A stretch of 64,000 nucleotides of DNA, from positions 3,452,524-3,516,523 of the forward strand of contig CM030936.1 of NCBI GenBank assembly GCA_018136815.1, in the 5' to 3' direction. Source of the stretch: Isochrysis galbana (Eukaryota > Haptophyta > Isochrysidales > Isochrysidaceae). A program made the position numbers and the translations under genes. Below the pieces are notes generated by a model that searched no databases, had not been told where the DNA came from, and was given only the letters and a program-made list of their open reading frames with translations. Each line of letters opens with the position of its first letter. Position 1 is the first letter of the stretch. Shown piece after piece: positions 38,736 through 50,300 of the stretch.

Positions 38736-40385
38736 ATGGAGCGCGCGCCGACCGCTCCCACCTCCCAGCCCCCCGCCGTCACGACGCCCCAACGGGGCCG
38801 CCCCAAACCGCCGGAGCCCAAGCGCCCACAGGCCGCCGCGCCGCCTGACAACGACGTCGACATGACGGCACCACCCTCGCCTCCCAAGCTGCCACAGAAC
38901 CAGGGAACAGGCAGAGTCCTGTTCCCTGGTGACAACCAGACCCAGGGCAATGCCCTGCCACCCAACCCCTCCGCTCCTCCACCAACTCAAGGACTCCCCA
39001 TGGGAGGTGGCAGCTCTGCTGCCACCCCCATGGCGGCCACTCCTACCATCAGTGCACCCCTCGGGGGCGGGCACTTAACACAACAATCCATTTTGGGGGC
39101 CTTTGCGCCCTCAAACCAACAACCAACTCAAGCAGCCAGGACATACGCGCAAGCTGCGCATGGACACAAAGGGAAGGATCCAGCCCAGCAAGCCCAGCAG
39201 CCACAAGCCCAACAACCACAGCAGCCGTCGCGCAAGCGGGCGGATCCTCAATCGGATCCAAAGCCGACTCTCCACAACTCCACCCCTTTTGCTTCTCCTC
39301 CACCTGATGAGGAAGAGGAGCCCGAAGACACGCCTTTTTTCATCCAGCTAGCTCAGCTAGCTGATGACAAAAAGGACATCAAGAGCGAGGATGTCGCCAC
39401 CTTCATGAAATTCCTCCTCTCTAGGCTGGAAGGCCTAGACGCAACTCCAGATGGCATGGACAAAGGCCGCAAAGGCCCTTGGATCTTCTACGTCGATGAA
39501 GACGCACATGATCAATTCAAGGCCGCATACGGAGACAAAGTTAACACAGCACTCTCGGGAGTCCCGCATGAATTTGGAATCACCTATGGCGCGTTAACCG
39601 ACTCGGCCCCTCGTAAGTCGAGCGCTATCCGGTCCTCCCTAAAAGAGGTGGCGACCTACATTGTTTTTCGCATCTTTGATCCGATCAAGGCTTTCAAGAC
39701 CAAGACTAGGCACTTGGCTAACTCGCTCGAGCGCGAGGGTTTCCACGTGCTAAGGGGCAACCAACAGCGGGCCAAAACCTCACTCGAAGGTATCACGAAA
39801 GTTGAGTCCGGCAAGCGTCCCATCTGGCACTTTTATGTCTACACGGACACGTCGGCCTTAGGGCACCGTTTCCCTCGCAACTTTCATGTGACTCTCGATG
39901 ACGGAGAAAATTTCAACTTGGACTATGCGGTCCGATCATCAGTGGAATGTGTGACTCCTGAAGGGGAATTAGCCATCCATGGAGCCCCCGGAGGCTGCAA
40001 AGGATACGACAAGCCGTGGGCTATCTCATTTCTCCGTAAAAACCAAGTTAGCTTTCGCCAATGCACGTGCGAACAAGATAAGGCGAAAGCAGAACAACGA
40101 AAGCGCCAAAGGGACGCAAGTAACGCCATGGATTACAGGGCCCTCATGGGCCTTGGAGCGGCGGCGCCATGCCGCCGATTCATGGCGGGCGAATGCAAAA
40201 ACAACCGCATGAAAGGACGTCAAATCGTCCAATGCTCCTCCAGTCACGACATCCCCGGATGTTGGGTAAAGGATCCCACCACGGGCAAACAAACTTGTAT
40301 GGTCAAATGCAATCTTAAACCTAATAAGGCTTATCCAGGGTACTGCGTGAACGGAGTTAGTTGCCTTTACCGTCATGGTGAATAG
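38736..40385 (+). CDS. LINE A ORF1 protein with two CCCH zinc fingers
   Basis: The protein has 549 residues from MERAPTAPTSQPP. The first ~200 are Pro/Gln/Ala-rich and probably disordered, followed by an acidic patch (DEEEEPED). The conserved core includes FIQLAQLADDKKDIKSED, GPWIFYVDEDAHDQFKAAYG and SAIRSSLKEVATYIV. Near residue 479 there is a C-x7-C-x12-C-x3-H finger (from CRRFMAGEC), and close to the C-terminus C-x11-C-x5-C-x3-H (ending CLYRH). Both are likely RNA/DNA-binding, replacing the CCHC knuckles of many LINEs. Its last codons overlap the ORF2 start by 11 bases in another frame. ORF1 proteins coat the element RNA and act as chaperones. Confidence 0.85.
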   Translation: MERAPTAPTSQPPAVTTPQRGRPKPPEPKRPQAAAPPDNDVDMTAPPSPPKLPQNQGTGRVLFPGDNQTQGNALPPNPSAPPPTQGLPMGGGSSAATPMAATPTISAPLGGGHLTQQSILGAFAPSNQQPTQAARTYAQAAHGHKGKDPAQQAQQPQAQQPQQPSRKRADPQSDPKPTLHNSTPFASPPPDEEEEPEDTPFFIQLAQLADDKKDIKSEDVATFMKFLLSRLEGLDATPDGMDKGRKGPWIFYVDEDAHDQFKAAYGDKVNTALSGVPHEFGITYGALTDSAPRKSSAIRSSLKEVATYIVFRIFDPIKAFKTKTRHLANSLEREGFHVLRGNQQRAKTSLEGITKVESGKRPIWHFYVYTDTSALGHRFPRNFHVTLDDGENFNLDYAVRSSVECVTPEGELAIHGAPGGCKGYDKPWAISFLRKNQVSFRQCTCEQDKAKAEQRKRQRDASNAMDYRALMGLGAAAPCRRFMAGECKNNRMKGRQIVQCSSSHDIPGCWVKDPTTGKQTCMVKCNLKPNKAYPGYCVNGVSCLYRHGE

Positions 40386-41889
40386 TAGTGACTTAAAGAT
40401 TGCGACATACAATTTGAACGGAGCGAAACATAAATTAACGTCGACTCTAGCGCAAGCGAGACTAGGAGGGATCCATGTTCTGTACGCGCAAGAACTACAC
40501 CATTACAGCGATGGGTGGCACCTAAGGGTGCGAGGTTTGGCCGGGTCCCTTGGCTGGGACTGGTTTCAATCCCCCGCGTCTAGGGGCGACCCTGGGAGCG
40601 GAGTGGCGGTAGCCATTAGAAGAGACAGAAGCGACGTAGTAGTAGAATCTTGGTCGGTAGTTATCCCGGGAAGGCTGGTAGTAGTAAAGGCTAAGATCGG
40701 ACATGAAACAATATCTTTCGCCTCAGTGTATCTAAATGCTCGACCTAATAAGCGTAAAGAAGACATCAAAGTCCTTCATGAGACATCGGAAATACTTTCT
40801 CACACCATTATAGCGGGCGATTTCAATTGCGTGGAGAACATACATAGAGACACCCGGCCCATCGCGGGGGCGGCCCCTTATGCAAATACGGGGGGTAGAG
40901 CCCTCACGAGGGCGCTTGCCTCGCATGGGCTCACTGACGTCCAACTGCTGGTTAATCCGGGCTTAAAAGAACAATACACGAGGTGCGGGCACCAGACCCA
41001 CACGAGAATAGATCGAGTATACGCCGCAGAATACTACTCCACGTGGAGATGGCATAAGGCATACATAGATCTTAAACTTTTCACGGGCCTAGCGGCGTCG
41101 GACCACCACCCGGTGGTAGCGACTTTTGCTACCGCCCCCCCACGACGGGCAACGGAAATAGATGCCAAGATACCTTTGGAGGTATTAGATGACCCGGAGA
41201 CCCGGGAGATGATCAGCCTCCTCTGGAGGAGACTCTACCCGGCCCCTCCGGGAGAGGACGAAGGGGACAAGTTAACCACTTGGACGGAATCCAAAAGGAA
41301 GGTATCTTCGATACTACTCGCGAAGGCGGTTGAGCTTCGTAGACGACAGAGGTACGCGCAAGCGGAAATCGACGCGGTGGCGGATGCTAGAAAAGCCCAA
41401 ATGGGGGCGACCCCCGGGACGACCCGGTCGGACATCATAGCGGAACTAAACCGCAAAGTAGTCGACAAAAGACGTACCTTCTCACCCGCCCCGTCATTAG
41501 CGGAGAAAATCATAAGGGCGGAAGAGCTTGTTACAAAGCAATTTTTTAAGAGATTCACGCCTAGACACGCTAGCGGCGACATCCCGGCGATGTACGCTGG
41601 AGTGAGATGGGAAGACCCGCAACCGGCCCTAGATGAAGACAACGTAGCAACCGACGACACCGCGATTCTGGCCTCGTTACGGGGCTACTATGTATGGCTT
41701 TTCAGCGAAAAGATCTCTCAAGGCGCGGAGCCCCTCCTTCACGCGCTAAGGCAACGTCAGATACCGACGAGTCATAGGTCCTTCTTGGACAAGCCCATCG
41801 GATACTCGGAGATCATTAGGGCTATACGACAAATGGCGAAAGGCAAATCCACGGGACCAGATGGCATACCAATGGAGTTCTACCCCTAG
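40375..41889 (+). pseudogene. LINE A ORF2: APE endonuclease and start of reverse transcriptase
   Basis: The ATG at 40375 overlaps the ORF1 stop. The AP-endonuclease-like domain is complete: ATYNLNG (about 9-15), YAQELHHY, GSGVAVAIRRD, IIAGDFNCVEN, TRIDRVYA and SDHHPVVATF, containing the expected Asn, Glu, Asp and His. A ~200-residue linker follows, with KRRTFSPAPSLAEKIIRAEE and VTKQFFKRFTPRHASGDIPA. The frame ends in the first reverse transcriptase block, MAKGKSTGPDGIPMEFY, then Pro and a stop. The YxDD core is absent from the window. Family knowledge: the endonuclease nicks the target to prime reverse transcription. Confidence 0.85.
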
Positions 41890-42330
41890 TTGCTCCATCA
41901 GCCTAATATTAGGTCCTGATATCATGATATAAGGTCCACCACCCCTGATACCTGATATTAGGTCATCCATTTATAAGTATAACTTTCAAAGGAAAAAGAA
42001 TAGTTCGCACTATCCGGCTAGAGTCGGGAGATCGCCTAGTCACGACGACGACATCACATATACAGGCGGCGCCCAGGACAAGGAGAAGGAGGTAGGTAGG
42101 GTGACGAGGAAAGCTCCCGGGCCCCCCTTTCATATCACCACCCTAGAAAAACTAGCAGCCCAGACGCCCAGACACGCAGTGCAGGAAGGAGGTCTCTGCA
42201 CTAAAACTTAATAACACCATTAGCCATTAGATCTCATTACTATCATTACACTACCATATTATAACATTAGTAACCTGATATGAGGGCCTGATATTAGGTC
42301 CTGATATGAGGTGTAAGGTCGCCGAGACCT
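41890..42330. other. palindrome-rich insert replacing the LINE RT core
   Basis: Variants of CCTGATATTAGGTC occur at least six times, clustered at both edges (41902-41965 and 42273-42318). CCTAATATTAGG is a perfect palindrome. Between them is unique sequence without an ORF over 60 codons. It could be a separate element inserted into the LINE or a patch formed during a repair event. Confidence 0.5.
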
Positions 42331-42342
42331 GACGACCATCAA

Positions 42343-42684
42343 GTGGACAGACCGCACCCCTCCTCGGGATACTTAGGCATCCTGGCGTGGAGGTACATCC
42401 TAACTGACTTTTATAACATCCAATATGGCAACGCGGACGGCAGGTCCGTTAGGTCGATCTTAAGAGCGATCCTTGCGAGATACCACCTATTAGTAACGGC
42501 GAAAGTCGGGTTCTTTCAGAGGCTGAAAAAACAACGAGAGAATATGGGGCTACACGCCCCGAGTAACAAACACATTAAGAAATTGATAAGTCCGCTCTAC
42601 ACGGTGGACAAGGAGTTCAACCTAGGAACATCGGAAGACCTCCTGCAGGCGGCGAGAGGTCTAGACATCCGTAACATCACCTAA
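42343..42684 (+). pseudogene. LINE A ORF2 C-terminal remnant
   Basis: The frame reads LGILAWRYILTDFYNIQYG, ADGRSVRSILRAILARYHLL and IKKLISPLYTVDKEFNLG, ending LDIRNIT and TAA. The last 55 residues match the minus-strand fragment at 17708-17875. It is followed by a 300-base 3' untranslated region shared with the 17.4 and 43.8 kb copies. Confidence 0.8.
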
Positions 42685-43145
42685 GGCACTTAATACCGCG
42701 TCTTAGAAGAAACCGCGGAGGATATCAATGATGATCCCACGATATACAATAGAAGGCAACCCGAATTAACACTAGCATAAAGGACGAATCACAGTCTCCA
42801 GCCCCCTTCTCTCCAACTCCCGGCCGAAGCAGCGCGCGCGGCCTCCCCGGAACCAGCTTCTCCGATAAAGAGGGAACTGGGAAAGGGGGAGGGGGTTGTC
42901 AGGGGTTAAGGTTGGGTAGTAGGGAGGTACACTAGCACACTGCCTCACGCCGCACGCGTAGCGGGGAATTTTAAGAAGATTTTTTTTTCTTTGGTTTCGG
43001 GCGGGGTCGACCCATGTGCATGTGCGCTACTTTGGGTCTGGCGCTGGGGGAAGGGGTGGGGGCGGGCCTCTTGGCTTCTGGTTGATTGACGACGCACGAC
43101 GCGTTCTAGTGCGCCGTGTTGTGGTGTCGCATCCAGAGTATTTTA

Positions 43146-44987
43146 TATACTCTAGGCGGATGCGGTGCTTCTATCACAATGTGTAGTGTGTGAAAAAAAT
43201 TGAGTGAGCAGTTTTGTTTTTGCCGATGAGTTGTCTCGAAGCTCCGCCGCATTGCACGCCGAATTTGTTCGTTTGTCCTTATTTGTTTCATTGATTTGTT
43301 TGTGCGATGTTGCGTCAGTTTTCGGAGTTTTCTTGTTGTTGAGTGAGTGATGTGGGCCTGTGCCAGCCCTTCCGCGTCGATCACGGGGTGGGCTGCCACA
43401 TCTTGGAGCGCCTCGTATAGAAAAAACTATTGTTATAGTTTTAGCGATGGAGCGCGCGCCGACCGCTCCCACCTCCCAGCTCCCCGCCGCCACGACGCCC
43501 CACCGGGGCCGCCCCAAGCCGCCGGAGCCGAAGCGCTCGCAGGCTGCCCCCCTCACAGACAGCGACGTCGACATGATCCTCCCGCCATCCCCTCCCCATC
43601 ACCCCCAGAAGCAGGGAACAGGCAGGGCCCTGTTCCCTGCAGAACAACAGAGCCAGTCTCTGGCCATGCCGCCTGTCTCTGCCGCCTCGCCGGAGCACGC
43701 TAAGGACGTTATAAGACACAAGAAAGACATCAGCTAGCCAAGCCCGAACGAAGGGAAAGACACAGTCTCCCGCCCCCTCCACTCCAATTCCTGGCCGAGG
43801 CAGTGCGCGCGGCCTCCCCGGAACCAGCTCTCCGCTATAGAGGGAACTGGGGAAGGGGGAGGGGGTTGTTAGGGGTAAAGGTGGGTAGAAGGGGGGTCCA
43901 CAAGCACACTGCCTCACCCCGCATGTGTAGCGGTGATTTTTAAGAAGATTTTTTTTTGGAGCGCCTCGTATAGCGCTTTGCGCGACGAGGAGCCCTTTTT
44001 GTTGAGCTTTTCCTCCATGGACTCGATCTTGACGTGTACTTTGACTTCGACTTGATGTACCTTAATCATGGTCTGCTCACCCCATAACGAGCTTGGAACC
44101 GTTGCAAGGTTGCATGTAGTTTGTCCTCATTGACTGCAATGTGCCAGGGGCCCGCCCTTAGAGGAGCGGGCGCAAAAGTCGGGCTCGGGGTCAACTCCCT
44201 CGAGCTCGAGAAGAAGCTCGACTATGGCGGCGTGCGGCGTAGACCGTCGTGTCGTGTGTCGTGCAGGGTGAAATCGCCCTCGTGGTTGGTGGAACGATAG
44301 GTCGTAAGTGGCATCAGAGTCCATCATGTTGTCTTCTTCTGCCGAGTCCGGCTCCTGTGAGGTAGGCGTCAGGCGTGGGCGGAATGATGGTTAGCGTGTT
44401 AGCGTCGCGGGGGCAGAGGGTTGGAGAGGAGAGTGCTGTGTGAACCTTGTGGTTGAAGTTTGCCTCTGCCTGCCTCTCGGTTGTCTTTTCCTCTCTTTGT
44501 CTTGCCAAGGCCAAGGGCAAGGGTGTGTGTGTGTTGCGTGTTGTCAAACTTGCTAGTTGTCAGTGGTTTGTGCCCATGAGGGCCACCCGGTCTCGGGTCG
44601 CGCTGCCGGGGCAGCGCGACCGTCGCCAGGGTGAGAGGGGCCTCCACCATAAGTAAGACATGCCGCATGCCCATGGAAGCTGCTGCAGTGCTGCAGTGAG
44701 TGCAGGCTTGGTGATGGTGTGCCGGAGTCTGCAGACTGCATCCCCCCATGGGGGGGGGCAGCATATCTATCTGCCTTGTTGGGTGTGGCCGAGGCCACGG
44801 GCCGCGGGGGGCGACCGCCGGAGTCGCACTCACCTGTTCGGCCTCCGGCGGCGGGCGCGGTCGCTTCGACTGCGACAGGTCCTTGGGGCTGGCGGGCCGC
44901 CCTCTGCCCTTGCCCTCTGCGGGGGGCCCGAAGGAGAGGAGAGACGCGCCGGCGCGCTCCATCGCGACCAACTATAAAGTTAGTTGT
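43146..44987 (-). pseudogene. LINE family B ORF1 remnant, split by a nested LINE
   Basis: On the minus strand a stem CAACTA/TAGTTG (44969-44986) precedes ATG at 44962 and MERAGASLLSFGPPAEGKGR. Later pieces in shifted frames include AAIVELLLELEGVDPEPDFC (near 44200) and, beyond the nested insertion, HPVIDAEGLAQAHITHS (43400 downward). All align with the ORF1 of family C at 61182-62240. Several frameshifts make it non-functional. The element is interrupted at 43421-43955 by a family A copy and fades near 43150-43300. Confidence 0.8.
43421..43955 (+). mobile_element. internally deleted LINE A copy nested in LINE B
   Basis: It is flanked by an 18-bp duplication, TTGGAGCGCCTCGTATAG (43403-43420 and 43956-43973). 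The first ~270 bases (stem-loop, ATG at 43447, ORF1 start) are joined near 43692 to the last ~260 bases of the element (end of ORF2, 3' region, T tail). It keeps both termini, as expected of a non-autonomous derivative mobilised in trans. Confidence 0.92.
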
Positions 44988-45744
44988 CGGAGAAGGAAAA
45001 GGAAAAGAAGACGACGACGAAGAAGATGAAGACGTCATCGTAGCGCGTAGCGCGTAGCGCGTTCTAAAAGTTCTAAAAACAAAAACTAAAAAGTGCGCGT
45101 AGCGCGTAGCGTTCTGGTTCTGGAGGAGAGGAAGACGGGATGCTCATCCTGCACCGCGCCTTTCGCTCAGCGGCGCGCCTTAGAGGCCATGTGCCGGGGA
45201 AATCAATAACAATGTTTCTAATCACACATGACACATGATGTAAAAATAAAGCGTTCGCGTGGTCCTCTTTCTCTTTCCTCTTTCGACTGCGACTGAACGC
45301 CACCTAAGCCTAAGCGGCTCACCCCCAGCCCCAGCCCCCACGCCCCTCCTACCACCCCCTTTACTCTCCCCTCGCTCGCCCCTCCTCTCCCTCTCCCCTC
45401 GCCCCGCCGGCGCGAGCGTTCCGCCCCGTGGCCCCAAATTTCGCGTTGTCCCCTTGGCTTCCCGCCCAAAATTTCGGTCAAACTTTTTCCTTCGAGCTAA
45501 CCCATTTTTTTTAAAAAAAAAAAAGTCGCGAAGACCTGGCGGGGCCCAAGGAAGGAGGGGGGAGGGGGGGGGGGCACCAAGGAGGGGAAGGGATGGGGGA
45601 GGGAGGGGGAGAGGGGGGGAGGGGGGAGGGGGGGAATGCCGGGGGGGGGGGGGGGCCGCGGGGGGCGGGAGCTTCCGCGGGCTTCTCACCGCCCCCCGAT
45701 GCAGTCCCGCGGCGCACCTGGCGGGGGGAGCTCTCTCTCTTCTA
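44988..45744. other. no gene seen; GC-rich with homopolymer A, G and GCGTAGC iterations
   Basis: GCGTAGCGCGTAGC is repeated near 45040-45115. G-rich tracts fill 45555-45670. Open frames are Pro/Gly/Arg-rich artefacts. Confidence 0.4.
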
Positions 45745-47337
<1,593 letters not shown>

Positions 47338-50300
47338 ATGGGCAGCCCCGAACAGCAGTACGAGGCCTTTGTGGCCTCCTCGGGCGGCACGCGAGTGATC
47401 CGATCGATTCTCGTCGCAAACAATGGCATGGCCGCCGCCAAGTTTTGCCTCTCCATCCGCAACTGGCTCTTCCAGCGCTTTGGGGACTCCTCACTCATCC
47501 GCATCGTCGCGATGGCGACGCCAGAGGATGTCAAGGCCAACGCAATGCACCTGCACCACGCAGACTCATTCGTCGAGGTGCCCGGCGGGCCCAATTTCAA
47601 CAATTACGCCAACGTCTCTGTCATCGTCCGCCTGGCAAGGGATAACAGGGTCGACGCGGTGTGGCCTGGGTGGGGGCACGCCTCGGAGAATCCGGCGCTC
47701 CCAAAGACGCTTGAGGAGAACGGCATCCTGTTCATCGGGCCGACCGACCGGGCGATGTTCCTGCTAGGGGACAAGATCGCCTCGACCATCATCGCCGAGT
47801 CGGCTGGTGTGCCTTGCGTCTCGTGGTCGGGCACCGGCGTTCGCGTGCAGCCCGACGCCGACGGGCGGGTTGAGGTGCCCGATGACAAGTTTGCCGAGGC
47901 ATGTGTCAACTCAGCAGAGGAGGCCGTGCACGTCGCGGAGCGTGTGGGCTACCCCATCATGATCAAGGCCTCCGAGGGCGGCGGCGGCAAGGGTGTTCGC
48001 ATGGCTACGCGTGCCGACCAGATCGCGCCCATGTACCAGGCTGTCGTCGACGAGGTTAAGGGCTCCCCCGTCTTCCTGATGCGTCTGTGTACGGTACCGC
48101 GCTGACCCCACGCGCCGCACGGCGCCGCGCACGCTCGGTCGCGCACCGAACCCCGCCCGACCGCCCCCCATCCATCCCCCTCCACACCCTACAGGGTGCG
48201 CGCCACATCGAGATCCAGCTGCTAGCCGACAAGCAGGGCAACGTGGCTGTCCTCTCGGGCCGCGACTGCTCAATGCAGCGCCGCTTTCAAAAGATCGTCG
48301 AGGAAGGCCCGCCGCGCGCGGTAGCGCCCGAGACGCTCGACAAGATGGAGCGCGCAGCCGCCGCACTGGCGCGCATGGTGGGCTACACCCACGCCGGTAC
48401 GGTTGAGTACCTCTTCCTTCAGGAGACACAGGAGTTCTTCTTCCTCGAGCTCAACCCGCGCCTACAGGTGGAGCACCCGGTCACCGAGGGTATCACGGGC
48501 TGCAATTTGCCGGCCCTTCAGCTAATTGTGGCGAGCGGCATCGACCTCACTCGGCTTCCCGATGAGGACTCCGTCGCGCGCTTCATATCCACGCCCGACA
48601 TGCCGTATCGCGACCCGTTCGAGAAGGTGTCGGGCCACGTCATCGCCACGCGGATCACCGCCGAGAACGCCTCGGATGGCTGGAAGCCCACAGTCGGCCG
48701 GATCGAGGAGCTATCGTTCCAGTCAATGCCCGACGTGTGGGGTTATTTCTCCGTGCGCACACCCGCCGAGGTGCACCAGTTCGCCGACTCGCAGTTCGGC
48801 CATATCTTCGCTCATGGCCGGACACGCCAAGCGGCGCAGCGCATGCTGACGCTTGCCGTCAACCGCATCCGATGTGTCGGTGAGATCCACTCCAACGTCA
48901 AGTACGTCTCCGAGCTCATCGGAACGGACGATTTCAAGCAAGGCCGCATCACCACCTCGTGGCTCGATGCCATTATCGCCGAGAATCGTGCGCTCGCGCC
49001 GCCACCACCGTCGAGCATTGCCATCTGCGGCGCGCTCCTCAAGGCGCACATCGCTATCGGCAAGGTGGAGGCTAAGATCAAGAAGGACTACCTGTGGCGC
49101 AACGCGTGCCCGCCCCCGGAGTTGCTAACCCAGCTGGTCGAGATGCGTGTCGACTTCATCGTCGGCTCGACCAAGTTTGAGTTCGAGGTGTTCCGTCACT
49201 CGCCCGAGATCTTCACCCTCTCGGCCTCCGGCTCGCTTGCCGCCGTCAAGCTGAAGGCCACGCCGGGCGGCAACATGGTCGCCACGCACGGCAGCCATAC
49301 CGACACCTTCCACTACGCCGAGGAACCGGGTGACCGGCTGCGCATGGTGCTGAACGGCGCCACAGTCATGATCGAAAAAGAGAAGGACCCGTCGGTTCTC
49401 GTCGCGCCCTACGGCGGCAAGCTGACGCGTTTCTTCGTCGAAGACGGCGCTCATCTCAAGAAGGGGGACGCCTTCGCCGAGATGGAGGTCATGAAGATGC
49501 TCTTTGCGCTGCCCACCGCCGAGGCAGGCATCGTCTCGCTGCTGAAGCCGCCTAACGTCTTTGTTGAGGCGGGCGAACAGATTGCACGCCTCAAGCTCGA
49601 CGACCCCTCGCTCGTCGCCAAGGCGGTGCCCTTCACCGAGCCGGTCGGCGACTTCGAGCCCCCGCCCGAAATGCGCGAGAACAACATCGCACTGCATCAG
49701 CAGATGGCGTACCTCGTTGCACGGACGCACCACATGCTCGACGGCTTTGTCGACAACGAGGACGATGTGCTGCACAAGCTCTCCGAGCTGCTGCTCGAGC
49801 CAGATGTCATGTGGTCCGAGTATGACGAGCTGATGGCTGGCCCCGGCTCCAAGCTGCCCGAGAAGCCAAGGCTGGCTCTCGCCGCGCTGCTCACACCCGA
49901 GCGCCGCCGGTCGGCGCACGGCTCGGAGGGCTTCGGTGAGCTCGTCGCGTCCACCCTCAACGCCTTCATGGCCGAGCTCGACGAGGGCGCACGGACGGCC
50001 TTCAAGGCGGCGTCCGAACCTGTGCAAATGTTCGCAGACAAATACAAGACGGGCATGCTTGACATGTCGACCCTCGTCACCTCCACATTCATCGAGCACT
50101 TCCTCGAGGTCGAGTCGGTCTACCCTGACGACCGCTCCGAGATTGTCGGAGTGCTCCATCTCAATGAGACGCTCAAGGACCCAGCCAAGGTGCTGCAGGC
50201 CGTGCTCTCACACCAGCAGCTCGAGCGTAAAGTCTCGCTCATCCTCAATGTACTCGACTTCCTCGGCAATTTCACGCACATGAACTCGAACGTCTTCGAG

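Larger units (their letters stand above)
38709..42985 (+). mobile_element. LINE (APE-type) family A, 4.3 kb, with 16-bp target duplication
   Basis: It is flanked by TTTCTTTGGTTTCGGG at 38693-38708 and 42986-43001. It starts with AGAAAAACTATTG and a stem-loop, carries ORF1 (38736-40385) and ORF2 (40375 onward), and ends GCGGGGAATTTTAAGAAGAT followed by T residues. Most of the reverse transcriptase is missing. After its first block comes a ~440-bp palindrome-rich segment, then the ORF2 C-terminus. The copy therefore cannot move by itself. Confidence 0.92.
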
